In this document: positions 52,885 to 62,414 of the stretch, piece after piece
Numbering within the stretch: position 1 is the stretch's first letter
Layout: every line of letters starts with the position of its first letter
Source: Alphaproteobacteria bacterium
Lineage (GTDB): Bacteria > Pseudomonadota > Alphaproteobacteria > Rhizobiales > Devosiaceae
DNA length: 64,000 bases
NCBI GenBank assembly: GCA_018818925.1
Contig: JAHJQZ010000015.1
Location: forward strand, 1-64,000
Reading direction: 5' to 3'
Notes under the pieces: model-generated
Database searches by the model: none
Told to the model about the DNA's origin: nothing
What the model saw: only the letters and a program-made list of their open reading frames with translations
Made by a program: the position numbers and the translations under genes

Positions 52885-53505
52885 TCACGCCCGCTTGGCC
52901 AGCGCCAGCCAGATGCCGCCGCCGATGAGGATGGTGCCGGCGGCGCGACTGAGGCTACGGATGCGCTCGCGGGTGAAGACATTGCGGGCCGTGCCGGCGA
53001 GAACCGCATATCCGGCATCACTGGTGCCGGCGATGACGTTGAAGATCAAGCCGAGCACCACCGTCTGCCAGAATGTCGGCTGGCCGGCATCGACGAATTG
53101 CGGCAGGAAGGCGCCGAAAAAAACCAGCGCCTTGGGGTTGGACCACAACACCAGATAGCCCTGGAGCACCAGCTTCCAGAAGCTGCGCTCCTTGAGCGTG
53201 CCGGAGCCGAGCTTGTCGCCGGTCGAGCGCAGCATCGAGATGCCGATCCATATGAGATAGGCGGCGCCAAGGAGCTTCACCCAGTCGAAGGCCCAGCCCA
53301 TGAAGGCGACGATCGCCTCCATGCCCAGGGCGACGACAATGATCATCGACAAATTGGCAAGCTGGGTGCCGAGCAGTACCGCCAGACCGGCCCCGGTGCC
53401 CCGCGACAGCGATTGCGCCACGATCGCCGATACCGTCGGACCCGGAACGATGGCAAGGACGAAACAGGCGGTCGAATAGGCGGCAAGGGAGGTCAGGGAA
53501 AACAT
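52885..53505 (-). CDS. LysE/RhtB family amino-acid exporter 1
   Basis: 206 residues. Motif VPGPTVSAIVAQSLSRGTGAG, YLVLWSNPKALVFFGAFLPQF, C-terminus GGIWLALAKRA. The start MFSLTSLAAYSTACF at 53505 is chosen at the family's usual N-terminus. First gene of the four-exporter array; its promoter should lie in 53506-53620, shared with the divergent GFA-like gene. Confidence 0.9.
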   Translation of the reverse strand: MFSLTSLAAYSTACFVLAIVPGPTVSAIVAQSLSRGTGAGLAVLLGTQLANLSMIIVVALGMEAIVAFMGWAFDWVKLLGAAYLIWIGISMLRSTGDKLGSGTLKERSFWKLVLQGYLVLWSNPKALVFFGAFLPQFVDAGQPTFWQTVVLGLIFNVIAGTSDAGYAVLAGTARNVFTRERIRSLSRAAGTILIGGGIWLALAKRA

Positions 53506-53623
53506 GGCGTTCTGCGCTCCGGAAGAGCCCGAGTGAGTGCAGAGGTTCGAGGCGAATGCAAGTGCGTTGTTGCCCGCTGGCGCATCGATTAACCTTCCGC
53601 CTCTTGCCGCATGGAGCACCGGC

Positions 53624-54028
53624 GTGACTGACGAACCGAGACAAGCCATCTGCGCATGCGGCCAGCTCACCGTGACGGTGCGCGGCGAACCCGAGCATCA
53701 CCACGCCTGCGCCTGCACCAAATGCCAGCGCGCCTCGGGCAGCGTCATGACCGTGACCGCCTGGTTCCCGAAGGACCAGATCGTGTCGGTCGAGGGCGAA
53801 ACGCTGATGTGGCGAACCGACGGGCCGGGTACCGAGGTCTATCGCTGCAAGCGCTGCGGCAGCGGCGGCTATTTCCACACCGGAGCCTATCTCCCCCATT
53901 GCGTCGGCATTGATGTGGGGCACTTCGCCGATCCCGGCTTTCCCGCACCGCCCCACATCCACTGGTGGCCAAACCGGCCGCACTGGCTCGGAAAGCCCGA
54001 GGGCATCGAATTGCTGGACGGAAACTAA
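53624..54028 (+). CDS. GFA family (glutathione-dependent formaldehyde-activating-like) zinc protein
   Basis: About 134 residues from a GTG at 53624 (VTDEPRQAICACGQLTV). Zinc-binding Cys sit in ICACGQL, CACTKCQRASGS and YRCKRCGSGG, the usual CENP-V/GFA arrangement. An upstream ATG at 53537 would add 29 residues without similarity. Most members are of unknown activity; formaldehyde activation is not implied. Its TAA overlaps the TAG of the convergent MFS gene. Confidence 0.85.
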   Translation: MTDEPRQAICACGQLTVTVRGEPEHHHACACTKCQRASGSVMTVTAWFPKDQIVSVEGETLMWRTDGPGTEVYRCKRCGSGGYFHTGAYLPHCVGIDVGHFADPGFPAPPHIHWWPNRPHWLGKPEGIELLDGN

Positions 54029-55236
54029 GTCCCGCGCCGACGCGCCACGCTAACCAGGGCTAAAGCGAGCAGCACCAGACCGCCGGCGAGAAAGGCCGCC
54101 GGCACGCCCCAGATGCTGGCGATCAGCGCGCCGAGGAATGGCGCACCGACCATGACGGCGGTGATGACGGATTCACCCGTGGCCACGACACGCCCGACGC
54201 GCGACGGCTCGACATCGCGCTGGATGAGGACGCGATAGGGTATCATCATGAACGAGGTGCTGCCCCCCATCACGAGCATGGCAGCGAGGAAAAGCGGCGG
54301 CGGCACGGCAAATCCGTACAGCACCAGCGACGCAAGGCCGATCGTTACGATCGCCGACACGAGCGCCGCGCCGACCATGACGCGCAGCGGGCGCAAAAAG
54401 GACAGTCTCCCGCCGACAAGCCCGCCGATGAGACCCCCGGCCCCGGCCGTGGCCACGGCGATGCCGAACAGGCCCGCATCCATGCCGAGATCATCGATGA
54501 GCAGCGCGATCAGCGCGTCGTACAAAAAGAAGGCGAAAAAGGCGACTGCGGCAAAGATCAGCGCCTGCCTGAGTTCCGCCTTGGCGCGGAATTCGGCCAG
54601 GCCGGCGAAAAGCCGGGTGCGGAAGCTTTCGGGCACGTCGAGCCCGCCCACGGCGCGCGCGACCGGCGTGATCGTCAGGATCGCCACGGCAATGAGCGAC
54701 ATGACGGTATTGATGCCGAAAACCAGTTGCGGCGTCAGGAAAACCAGCAGCAGGCCGCCCAGCGTCGGCCCGGCGATCTTGGAGACCTGATTGATCGCCT
54801 GGTGCAGGCCGTTGGCTTCGCCGAGCAGTTCCTTGGGTGTGGTCGCCTGGATGGCGGCTTGCCGGGCCGGGTTGAAGGCGGAATCGACGGTGCCGCGCAA
54901 AAAGGCGGCGGCGATGACGAAAACCGGCGGCGGCGTCAGGATCAGGAAGGCGGTGGTCAGCGCCCGCCCGAGATTGGACAGCACCAGCACCCGCTTGAGC
55001 GGCCATTTGTCGACATAGACCGCCAGGGCCGGACCGACGATGATGGCCGGCGTGACGAGCGAGAAGGCGAAGAACGCCATCGCCCATGGCCCGGCATCGT
55101 AGGTGAAGACCAAAAGCGCGATAATCGCCGTGTAGTCGAGCCAGTCGGCGAAATCGGCCGGCACAGAAGCAATCGCCAGCAGGCGCGCCGGCCGCAACCG
55201 CAACAGGGCGCGATAGCCGCGCACGACCTCAGCCAT
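54025..55236 (-). CDS. MFS transporter
   Basis: 403 residues with about 12 membrane segments and the loop motif PALAVYVDKWPLKRVLVLSN near residue 75 (DxWxxRRVL type), in the Bcr/enterobactin-exporter-like MFS_3 group. Residues from RGTVDSAFNPARQAAIQATT onward are typical for that group. Substrate unknown; drug or siderophore efflux is typical. Located downstream of gyrA on the same strand, 36 bases away. Confidence 0.88.
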   Translation of the reverse strand: MAEVVRGYRALLRLRPARLLAIASVPADFADWLDYTAIIALLVFTYDAGPWAMAFFAFSLVTPAIIVGPALAVYVDKWPLKRVLVLSNLGRALTTAFLILTPPPVFVIAAAFLRGTVDSAFNPARQAAIQATTPKELLGEANGLHQAINQVSKIAGPTLGGLLLVFLTPQLVFGINTVMSLIAVAILTITPVARAVGGLDVPESFRTRLFAGLAEFRAKAELRQALIFAAVAFFAFFLYDALIALLIDDLGMDAGLFGIAVATAGAGGLIGGLVGGRLSFLRPLRVMVGAALVSAIVTIGLASLVLYGFAVPPPLFLAAMLVMGGSTSFMMIPYRVLIQRDVEPSRVGRVVATGESVITAVMVGAPFLGALIASIWGVPAAFLAGGLVLLALALVSVARRRGT

Positions 55237-55272
55237 GATTATCCTTCACATGCCAGCCAAAAACGCCGTGTG

Positions 55273-58077
55273 TCAGCTCTCGTCGGCACCGCCGGAGCCG
55301 CTGCCGGCGCCGGATTCGCCTGCCTCCGGCCCGTCTTCCTCTTCAGCTTCGGCTTCGGCTTCGGAGATGCGTTCCACGGACACGACCTTCTCGTCCGCGG
55401 CGGTATGGAACACGCGCACGCCCTTGGCGGCGCGGCTGGTGAACCTTATGCCTTCGACCGGCACGCGGATCAGCGTGCCGCCGTCGGACACCAGCATGAT
55501 CTGATCGGCATCCTCGACCGGGAAGGCCGCGACCAGCGGGCCGATCTCGTCGATCTTGGAAAGGTCGGTCGCCTGCACGCCGCGTCCGCCACGGTTGAAG
55601 ACGCGGAAGTCGAAGGACGAGGAAATCTTGCCGAAGCCCTTCTGGTTGACGGTCAGAACGAACTGCTGCGCCGCGTCCATCTGGGCATAGCGCTCAAGCG
55701 ACAGCGCGGCGTCGCCCACCTCCTCCTCGCCCTCCTCGTCGGCAACAATGACGGGTTCGGGCTCGTCCTCGTGGCCGAGCACGGCCCGCCTGTTGGCGCC
55801 GAACTGGCGGATGAAGGTGTTGCGCTCGGCCGGGCTGGCTTCGAAATGCCTCAAGATCGACAAGGAGATGACCTCGTCGTTCTTGCCGAGCCTGATGCCG
55901 CGCACCCCCGTCGAATTGCGCCCGGCGAAAACGCGTACGTCGTCGACCGAGAAGCGGATGGCCCGCCCGCCATCGGTCGTCAGCAACACGTCGTCGCTCG
56001 ACGAACAGGTCTCGACGCCGACGATCCCCTCGCCCTCCTCGAGCTTCATGGCGATCTTGCCATTGGCGCGGATGTCGGTGAAATCGGCGAGCGAATTGCG
56101 CCTGACCGTGCCCTTGCGGGTGGCGAACATGATGTCGAGCTCGCCCCAGGTGGTCTCGTCCTCGGGCAGCGGCATGATCGAGGTGATGGTCTCGCCCTGT
56201 TCGAGCGGCAAAAGGTTGATCAACGCCTTGCCGCGCGCCTGCGGCGGCGCCAGCGGCAGCCGCCAGACCTTGAGCTTGTAGGCGATGCCGCGCGAGGAAA
56301 AGAACAGGACCGGCGTATGGGTGTTGGCGACGAACAGGCGGGCGACGAAATCCTCTTCGCGCGTCGCCATGCCCGAGCGGCCCTTGCCGCCGCGCCGCTG
56401 CGCCCGATAGGTCGACAGCGGCACCCGCTTGATGTAGCCGGCATGGGAAACGGTCCCCACCATGTCCTCGCGGGCGATGAAATCCTCGTCCTCCATGTCG
56501 GCGGCGAAGTCGGAAATCTCCGTCTTGCGCGGGGTGCCGAACTGGTCCTTGACCTCCAAAAGCTCGGTACGGACGATCTCGCGCACCTTTTCGCGCGACC
56601 TGAGAATACCGAGATAGTCCTCGATCTGGGTGCCGAGACCGTTGAGTTCGTCGCCGATCTCGTCGCGTCCGAGCGCCGTCAGGCGCGCCAGCCTCAAATC
56701 GAGAATGGCCTTCACCTGCTCGTCGCTCAGCTTGAACGTGCCGTCGTCGTTGACCTTGTGGCGCGGGTCGTCGATCAGGCGGATCAGCGCCTCGACGTCA
56801 CGGGCCGGCCAGTCGCGTTCGATCAGGCGCTCGCGCGCCGCAGCGGGATTGGGCGAGGTCCTGATAATGGCGATGACCTCGTCGACATTGGCGACGGCGA
56901 CGGCAAGGCCGACCAGCACATGGGCGCGGTCGCGCGCCTTGTTGAGCAGGAACTTGGCGCGGCGCGTGACGACGTTCTCGCGGAAGGCGACGAATGCCGT
57001 CAGCATTTCCCTGACGCCTAGCAGCTCCGGCTTGCCGCCGTTGAGCACGACGAAATTGCAGCCGAACGAGCTTTGCAGCGGCGTGAAGCGATAAAGCTGG
57101 TTGAGCACGACATCGGCCACCGCGTCGCGCTTCAGCTCGACGACGACACGCATGCCGTGGCGGTCGGATTCGTCCCGGATATCGGCGATGCCCTCGATGC
57201 GCTTGTCGCGCACCAGTTCGGCAATGCGTTCGATCATCGACGCCTTGTTCACCTGATAGGGGATCTCGTGTATGATCAGCGCCTCGCGGTCGCGGCGGGT
57301 CTCCTCGACGGTCACCTTGCCGCGCACTAGCACCGAACCGCGCCCGGTCTCGTAGGCCGAGCGGATGCCCGAACGCCCCAGGATGATGCCGCCGGTCGGG
57401 AAATCCGGGCCGGGCATGATCTCGCACAAGCTGTCGATGTCGATGCCCGGATTGTTCATCACGGCAATCGTCGCGTCGATGACCTCGCCGAGATTGTGGG
57501 TCGGGATGTTGGTCGCCATGCCGACGGCGATGCCGCCGGCCCCGTTGACCAGGATGTTGGGAAAGCGCGCCGGAAGGACCGCGGGTTCCCTTTCGGAATT
57601 GTCGTAGTTCTCGCGGAAGTCGACCGTGTCCTTGTCGAGATCCTCGAGCAGGAAATTGGCGATCTTGTCCATGCGGCATTCGGTGTAACGCATGGCCGCC
57701 GGCATATCGCCGTCGACCGACCCGAAATTGCCCTGACCGTCGATCAGCGTGTCTCGCATGGAAAAGTCCTGCGCCATGCGCACCAGCGACATGTAGACCG
57801 CCGCATCACCATGCGGGTGGTACTTGCCGATGACGTCGCCGACCACGCGCGCCGCCTTCACATAGGGCCGGTTCCACACGATGTTCTGTTCCGACATCGA
57901 AAACAGGATGCGGCGATGCACCGGCTTCAGCCCGTCGCACACGTCCGGAAGCGCGCGGCTCACGATCACGCTCATGGCGTAATCGAGATAGGAGCGGCGC
58001 ATTTCCTCGTTGATGGAAACCGGGGTGATGTCGGAACCGGAAGCCGGGACCTGGGGCTCGTTTGGCGAATCAGTCAA
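55273..58077 (-). CDS. gyrA: DNA gyrase subunit A with atypical quinolone pocket
   Basis: 934 residues. Breakage-reunion subunit of gyrase. Catalytic Tyr131 lies in [10 protein letters not shown]; the GyrA box QRRGGKG is near residue 570; the C-terminal beta-pinwheel is followed by an acidic, Gly-rich tail. In the quinolone-resistance region [17 protein letters not shown], the positions equal to E. coli Ser83 and Asp87 are Ala92 and Met96. The sequence is otherwise intact and clearly functional. Start [16 protein letters not shown]. Confidence 0.97.
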   Translation of the reverse strand: MTDSPNEPQVPASGSDITPVSINEEMRRSYLDYAMSVIVSRALPDVCDGLKPVHRRILFSMSEQNIVWNRPYVKAARVVGDVIGKYHPHGDAAVYMSLVRMAQDFSMRDTLIDGQGNFGSVDGDMPAAMRYTECRMDKIANFLLEDLDKDTVDFRENYDNSEREPAVLPARFPNILVNGAGGIAVGMATNIPTHNLGEVIDATIAVMNNPGIDIDSLCEIMPGPDFPTGGIILGRSGIRSAYETGRGSVLVRGKVTVEETRRDREALIIHEIPYQVNKASMIERIAELVRDKRIEGIADIRDESDRHGMRVVVELKRDAVADVVLNQLYRFTPLQSSFGCNFVVLNGGKPELLGVREMLTAFVAFRENVVTRRAKFLLNKARDRAHVLVGLAVAVANVDEVIAIIRTSPNPAAARERLIERDWPARDVEALIRLIDDPRHKVNDDGTFKLSDEQVKAILDLRLARLTALGRDEIGDELNGLGTQIEDYLGILRSREKVREIVRTELLEVKDQFGTPRKTEISDFAADMEDEDFIAREDMVGTVSHAGYIKRVPLSTYRAQRRGGKGRSGMATREEDFVARLFVANTHTPVLFFSSRGIAYKLKVWRLPLAPPQARGKALINLLPLEQGETITSIMPLPEDETTWGELDIMFATRKGTVRRNSLADFTDIRANGKIAMKLEEGEGIVGVETCSSSDDVLLTTDGGRAIRFSVDDVRVFAGRNSTGVRGIRLGKNDEVISLSILRHFEASPAERNTFIRQFGANRRAVLGHEDEPEPVIVADEEGEEEVGDAALSLERYAQMDAAQQFVLTVNQKGFGKISSSFDFRVFNRGGRGVQATDLSKIDEIGPLVAAFPVEDADQIMLVSDGGTLIRVPVEGIRFTSRAAKGVRVFHTAADEKVVSVERISEAEAEAEEEDGPEAGESGAGSGSGGADES

Positions 58078-58332
58078 CGGATCGGTCTTCTTTGTTTGTC
58101 ACTTTTGTCATTTTAGGCGATTCCGCCAGCATGTACCACGCGCGCGGCGCTTACGCACACCCGCAGCCGGCAGCCGGCGCAACTGTTTCGTCCGGTTGCG
58201 CTGTGCCAATGCTGGACGGAATCGACTGAAGACCATAGAAACGCCGGATTGGCGCATCGCATGGCTCCGGAGAATCGGGCCTATTCGAAGCGATACGACC
58301 GCAGGATCGGACGCGCAAGCGGGAGAAGTCTA

Positions 58333-60588
58333 TTGTCGATTGGGTTTGGGATCGAACGGCTCGGCCACCTCACCATGCGGTTCCCGAGACTGGTGGCGGT
58401 CGCGGTCGTGCTGATCACGGCGTTCTGCCTGGTTCAGTTTCAGAACGTCTCGGTCGATGGCGATATCTTGAGGGTCTATCGCAATTCCGGCGAGATGTAC
58501 GATCGCTACCAGGCGCTGCGCGAAACGTTCGGCACCTTCGAAAGCGACGCCTATATCCTGGCCAAATCCGACGACTTGACCAATCCGGCGGTCCTTGAGC
58601 GCTTGCGCGAGCTGTCCTTCGATATCGAGCTGACCTCCTACGCCGCCGGCACCCTGTCGCCCTTCTCGCTCAGAAGCCCGACCGAGGACGGCGGCACCAC
58701 GCCCGCCGTGCCGGAGAACATGCAGTCCCGCGAGGAAGTTGCGGCGGCCCTTGCCAACCTGCGTGACACCGATCCGATGATGGGCAACCTGATCAATGGC
58801 GACCTGTCGGGCTTGGTCATGATCATCTTCATCGATCCCGAACTGACCAGGGGCGACGGCGAAGACAAAATGCTCGCCGAACTCATGGACCTGATCGCCA
58901 GCTATCAGTCCGACAACATCACCGTCGAGCTGACCGGACCGCCGGTCTGGAAGACCGAAATGCTCGACGCCACCATCGCGGACCAGTTCAAGTTTTCGGT
59001 GATCGGCTTCCTGATCGGCGCCGTCGTCTCCTTCATCTGCCTGAGGAGCTTTGTCGGCGCCCTTTTAGCGACGTTGACGCCGTTCATCTCGATCATCTGG
59101 CTGATCGGCGGCATCACGGCGCTGTTCGGCCAGTTCACATTCCTCACCAATATCGTCACGACGCTGGTTCTGGTCATCGCCTTCGCCGAGAGCATGTATT
59201 TCTGTTTCACCTGGCTCAGGCTCTGGCGCGACGGCATGGAATCGAACGAGGCGATCAGGGAGACGGTCAACCGCGTGACGCCGGCGGCGGCGCTGACCTC
59301 GATCACCACCGCCGTGTCCTTCGCCACGCTGCTGGTCACCCAGGGCCAGGGCATCGCCGAATTCGGCGTCTCCGGCGTCATCGGCGTTGCCATCGCCTAT
59401 GTCGCCCTCGTCACCTTCCTGCCGCTCGCCATCAAGTTCGCCGTCCGTTTCGGCTTCAAGCCGCCCGATCGCATGTCGATCGCGGTATCGGCGCCCATCC
59501 CGGTGGCGCGGTTTCTGGTCAATCGCTTCGCCCGGCCACTGACCATCGCCGGCATCGTCCTGGTGGTCTTCATGCTCGTGCCGCACTTCCTGCTGCAGCC
59601 CCGCTTCGACTTCCAGGACTTTCTGCCGTCCAATTCCGAGGCCTTGCAGACGGCCGAAGGCATCGATTCCGGCGTTGGCGGCGTCGCGCCGCTTTATATA
59701 CGCGTCCCGCTCAAACAGGGCGTCGAAAATGTCGGCGACGAGGATTTCGAGCGCATCAAGAAGGTGCACGAGATCGTCGAGAGCCATGTCGGCAAGGGCA
59801 AGGTGATCTCGGCAGCGAGCTTCACCCATTACGCCGACAGCGGCTTCACCCGCGAGCAGATCTTTTCGGCCGTCGGCCCCTTCTTGAAGCGGCGCTTCGT
59901 CACCGACGACAACAAGCAGGCCATGGTCACCGCCTTCATCCCAACCATGATGCGCTCGGCCGATCTCAGGGCGATGGTCGACGCGACCGACGCCGAGTTG
60001 CGCGCCGCCGGCATCGGCGATGCCCAGGTGTCCGGCCTCAACGTCCTGACCTCCTATGCCAGCACCGACATCATCGGCAATCTGCGAAACGGACTCATGA
60101 TCGCCATCGTCGTCAACCTGTTCGTCATCGGTTTCGCCTTCCGTTCGGTCCGCATCGGCCTTGTCGCCTTCATTCCCAACGTGCTGCCGATCCTCGGGAC
60201 CGAGGTTTACCTCTATTTTTCCGGCGCCGGGCTGCAGATGACCACGGTCTTCGCCTTGACCATCGCCTTCGGCATCGCCGTCGACGACACCATCCATTTC
60301 CTCGCCAATTACGTGCGACAACGAAAAGCCGGCCTTGGCCACGATGCCGCCATAGACAGGGTGCTCGAACGGGTCGGCCCGGCGCTGGTCGCCACGACGC
60401 TGATCCTGTGCGGCGGCACCTTCGTCGTGGCGTTTTCGGCCCTGCCGCAGGTAGCGCTATTCGGCACGCTGACCGTGCTGACCCTGGTGCTCGCCCTGGC
60501 TGGGGACCTCGTTTTCCTGCCCGCCATGCTCAAGGCCGGCGGGCGCTTTTTCCAGAACTTCGGAGCTAAACAGGAACCACGCCCATGA
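58333..60588 (+). CDS. RND superfamily (MMPL-type) exporter
   Basis: About 751 residues from TTG at 58333, preceded by GGGAGAAG; an ATG at 58249 without a ribosome site adds 28 residues. Two repeats each have one membrane segment, a large periplasmic loop and five more segments. The SSD-like region FLTNIVTTLVLVIAFAESMY and its second-half counterpart MTTVFALTIAFGIAVDDTIH carry the Asp pair expected of proton-driven RND pumps. It resembles hopanoid or lipid exporters more than tripartite drug pumps; no adaptor gene is adjacent. Confidence 0.88.
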   Translation: MSIGFGIERLGHLTMRFPRLVAVAVVLITAFCLVQFQNVSVDGDILRVYRNSGEMYDRYQALRETFGTFESDAYILAKSDDLTNPAVLERLRELSFDIELTSYAAGTLSPFSLRSPTEDGGTTPAVPENMQSREEVAAALANLRDTDPMMGNLINGDLSGLVMIIFIDPELTRGDGEDKMLAELMDLIASYQSDNITVELTGPPVWKTEMLDATIADQFKFSVIGFLIGAVVSFICLRSFVGALLATLTPFISIIWLIGGITALFGQFTFLTNIVTTLVLVIAFAESMYFCFTWLRLWRDGMESNEAIRETVNRVTPAAALTSITTAVSFATLLVTQGQGIAEFGVSGVIGVAIAYVALVTFLPLAIKFAVRFGFKPPDRMSIAVSAPIPVARFLVNRFARPLTIAGIVLVVFMLVPHFLLQPRFDFQDFLPSNSEALQTAEGIDSGVGGVAPLYIRVPLKQGVENVGDEDFERIKKVHEIVESHVGKGKVISAASFTHYADSGFTREQIFSAVGPFLKRRFVTDDNKQAMVTAFIPTMMRSADLRAMVDATDAELRAAGIGDAQVSGLNVLTSYASTDIIGNLRNGLMIAIVVNLFVIGFAFRSVRIGLVAFIPNVLPILGTEVYLYFSGAGLQMTTVFALTIAFGIAVDDTIHFLANYVRQRKAGLGHDAAIDRVLERVGPALVATTLILCGGTFVVAFSALPQVALFGTLTVLTLVLALAGDLVFLPAMLKAGGRFFQNFGAKQEPRP

Positions 60589-61106
60589 ATTTTCTCAGAC
60601 CCGTTCTGTCCGCCTTGCTCGTTGCCCTCGCCCTTATCGCGCCCGAGGCCGCAACGGCCGGACAAAAGGACATCCAGGTGCTTCAGTCCTATGTCGGGAG
60701 CTGGGAAGGTCGCGGCACCTTCGGCACCGACGCCGAAGCGGAATCGATCAAATGCCGGCTGACCGTAACAAGCGCCGAGTCGGCAACCGTGCAATTCAAC
60801 GGCATCTGCGCCCTGGCCGGCGGCAGCGTCAACATCAGGGGCTCGCTCGGCTATTTCGAGACCAAGAACCGCTACGAAGCGACGATGACGTCGAACGCCG
60901 CCTTCGGCGGCACCGCCATCGGCCGCCGCAGCGGTTCGGGCATCGATTTCACCATGCAGCCGACCGACCCGGACAGCGGCGCGAACTACAGCGTCAAGGC
61001 CGGCCTGTCGCTGCGCGACGACGCCATCGTGGTCAAGGCCAGCATCACCGACAGCAAATCCGGCTACACCAGCCAGGCCGACGTGCCGATGAAGAAGAAG
61101 TCGTAG
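60585..61106 (+). CDS. Exported protein of unknown function, partner of the RND gene
   Basis: 173 residues with a Sec signal peptide (cleavage after ATA near residue 25). The mature part begins QKDIQVLQSYVGSWEGRGTF and continues as alternating beta-rich segments, suggesting a small lipocalin-like or THAP4-like barrel. The start overlaps the RND stop (ATGA), so it is co-translated. It may carry the pump's substrate in the periplasm; this is inference. A strong terminator follows. Confidence 0.75.
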   Translation: MNFLRPVLSALLVALALIAPEAATAGQKDIQVLQSYVGSWEGRGTFGTDAEAESIKCRLTVTSAESATVQFNGICALAGGSVNIRGSLGYFETKNRYEATMTSNAAFGGTAIGRRSGSGIDFTMQPTDPDSGANYSVKAGLSLRDDAIVVKASITDSKSGYTSQADVPMKKKS

Positions 61107-61131
61107 TCGCGCCCGTCGCCACATGGATATC

Positions 61132-61161
61132 GGGCCGGCCGCCGAGGCGGCCGGCCCTTTT
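61132..61161. terminator. Intrinsic terminator after the RND operon
   Basis: GGGCCGGCCGC-CGAG-GCGGCCGGCCC with TTTT: an 11-bp perfect stem between the convergent exported-protein and acetyltransferase genes. Confidence 0.9.
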
Positions 61162-61172
61162 GCGCCCGTCGC

Positions 61173-61682
61173 TCAAGCCCCGGAAAAGACCGGATGGAAA
61201 CCCACCTCGCCCGCTGGCTCGGAGCCGCCGAAGCTTAGCGCCATGACGTGCTCACCCGCCTCGCCGAGAAAGGTCAGGCGCGGATTGGCGGCAAAGCCGA
61301 AGCGCGGGTAATAGGCCGGATGGCCGATAACCACGCAGCCGGAGGCGCCGAGGACACGCAGCCGGTCGAGTCCGGCTTTGATCAGCGCCGAGCCGATACC
61401 CTGCTTGTGCAGATCGGGCCGAACCGAAACCGGTCCGAGCCCGTACCAGCCTTCGATCTTGCCGAGCACTGCCGGCGAAAAGGCGACGTGCCCTACGATC
61501 TCCCCGTCCTGTTCGGCCAAAAGCGACAGTGTCAGGGCGCCGGCTTGCCGCAAGGCGTCGACGATGGCCGCTTCGGTGCCGCTGGCCATGGCAAGGGTGG
61601 TGAAGGCCAGGGTCGTCAATTCGGCAATGGCTTTTTCCTCGCCGTGCCGTTCGTCGCGAATGATAATGCTCATTTCTGTCAT
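61173..61682 (-). CDS. GNAT family N-acetyltransferase
   Basis: About 169 residues from ATG 61682 (MTEMSIIIRDERHGEE; MSIIIRDERH three codons on is an alternative). Motif A VSVRPDLHKQGIGSALIKAG near residue 85 and YYPRFGFAANPRL near 130 place it with YhbS-like acetyltransferases. Substrate unknown. No operon partners on this strand. Confidence 0.88.
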   Translation of the reverse strand: MTEMSIIIRDERHGEEKAIAELTTLAFTTLAMASGTEAAIVDALRQAGALTLSLLAEQDGEIVGHVAFSPAVLGKIEGWYGLGPVSVRPDLHKQGIGSALIKAGLDRLRVLGASGCVVIGHPAYYPRFGFAANPRLTFLGEAGEHVMALSFGGSEPAGEVGFHPVFSGA

Positions 61683-61900
61683 TGTGCGGCGCGCCCGTCG
61701 ACGGGTCGCTCGCCGCTTCTCCATTTCCAGCCGTCCCGCGCCGTTCGATCCGGCGGCAGAACGCGCTGCGCAATCGCTTGGGCACGGAGGCATTGCTGCC
61801 GCCGCGCCGGTGACGTGATTTATCGAGCCGTCGCCTCACCGAAAACGGTCAGGCACGGCTCCTCACGCAAGGACCATCGGAGAAGGAGTGATGTGTGTCA

Positions 61901-62046
61901 TGCGCGCCAAATACCAGATCGGGATGTCGTCGTCCATGCCGCCGCCGCCCGGTGCCGGTGCGACAAAGAGCGTGCCCGGCGGGGATGGACAAGGCCCGCG
62001 CCCGATATCACCTACCGTCTCATCAATCGGGAGGCTGCGGCAATGA
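61901..62046 (+). CDS. Possible small ORF coupled to the membrane protein gene
   Basis: 48 codons starting [20 protein letters not shown], with AGAAGGAG upstream (an ATG at 61892 is also possible). Its stop overlaps the next start (ATGA). It spans the ssb-like direct repeat copy at 61921, which here reads IGMSSSMPP. No known family. The good ribosome site and coupling argue for translation; the low-complexity product argues for a leader rather than a functional protein. Confidence 0.35.
61921..61944. repeat. Direct repeat of the ssb 3' end, copy A
   Basis: 24 bases identical to 62421-62444, the part of ssb encoding the GMDDDIP tail. Read on the minus strand, this copy is preceded by codons for APAPGGG, like the APAFESG before the real tail, so similarity extends somewhat beyond the exact repeat. 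A shorter copy (16 bases) is at 62392-62407. The three copies bracket the small membrane-protein gene. Confidence 0.8.
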
Positions 62047-62390
62047 ATACCTTTGTGCTTTATCTCAACCTGATCATCGCCCTGGGATCGTCTGCGTTCG
62101 GGATGATCGCGCTCTACCGGCCCAAAATGCTGGTTGCCGGCGCCGATGGTGGCGCGGGCGAGCGATTTTTTGTCCTGATGTATGCCGCTCGCACCGTTCC
62201 GTTCGGATGCCTGGCGGGATTCTTGCCGCTGTTCGCCAGCGGCTGGACAATTGCCGTTCTGCTCGGCGCGGCTGCCCTGATCCAGGTGGCCGACATCGTT
62301 ATCGCGCTCCGCCGGCGCACGGTCGGCATGGCAATTGGCGCGACAATCGCGGCGAGTGTTCATGTCGCCGCGATCTTTTTGGTGCTGTAG
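62043..62390 (+). CDS. Small four-helix membrane protein of unknown function
   Basis: 115 residues with four hydrophobic segments (LYLNLIIALGSSAFGMIALY; FFVLMYAARTVPFGCLAGFL; ASGWTIAVLLGAAALIQVAD; AIGATIAASVHVAAIFLVL), resembling DUF4267-type proteins. It lies between direct copies of the ssb 3' end, so it looks inserted, or left after rearrangement, next to ssb. No catalytic residues are evident. Confidence 0.7.
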   Translation: MNTFVLYLNLIIALGSSAFGMIALYRPKMLVAGADGGAGERFFVLMYAARTVPFGCLAGFLPLFASGWTIAVLLGAAALIQVADIVIALRRRTVGMAIGATIAASVHVAAIFLVL

Positions 62391-62391
62391 C

Positions 62392-62407
62392 CGGGATGTC
62401 GTCGTCC
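62392..62407. repeat. Direct repeat of the ssb 3' end, copy B (partial)
   Basis: CGGGATGTCGTCGTCC, identical to the first 16 bases of copies A and C. It sits 2 bases after the membrane-protein stop codon and 29 bases before the start of copy C inside ssb. Confidence 0.8.
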
Positions 62408-62414
62408 CAACGGT

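Noticed and set aside
61863-62363. Minus-strand gene ending near a GMDDDIP-like tail (second SSB)
   Set aside because: Only the tail-coding repeat resembles ssb; the rest shows no OB fold and runs antisense to the membrane-protein gene.
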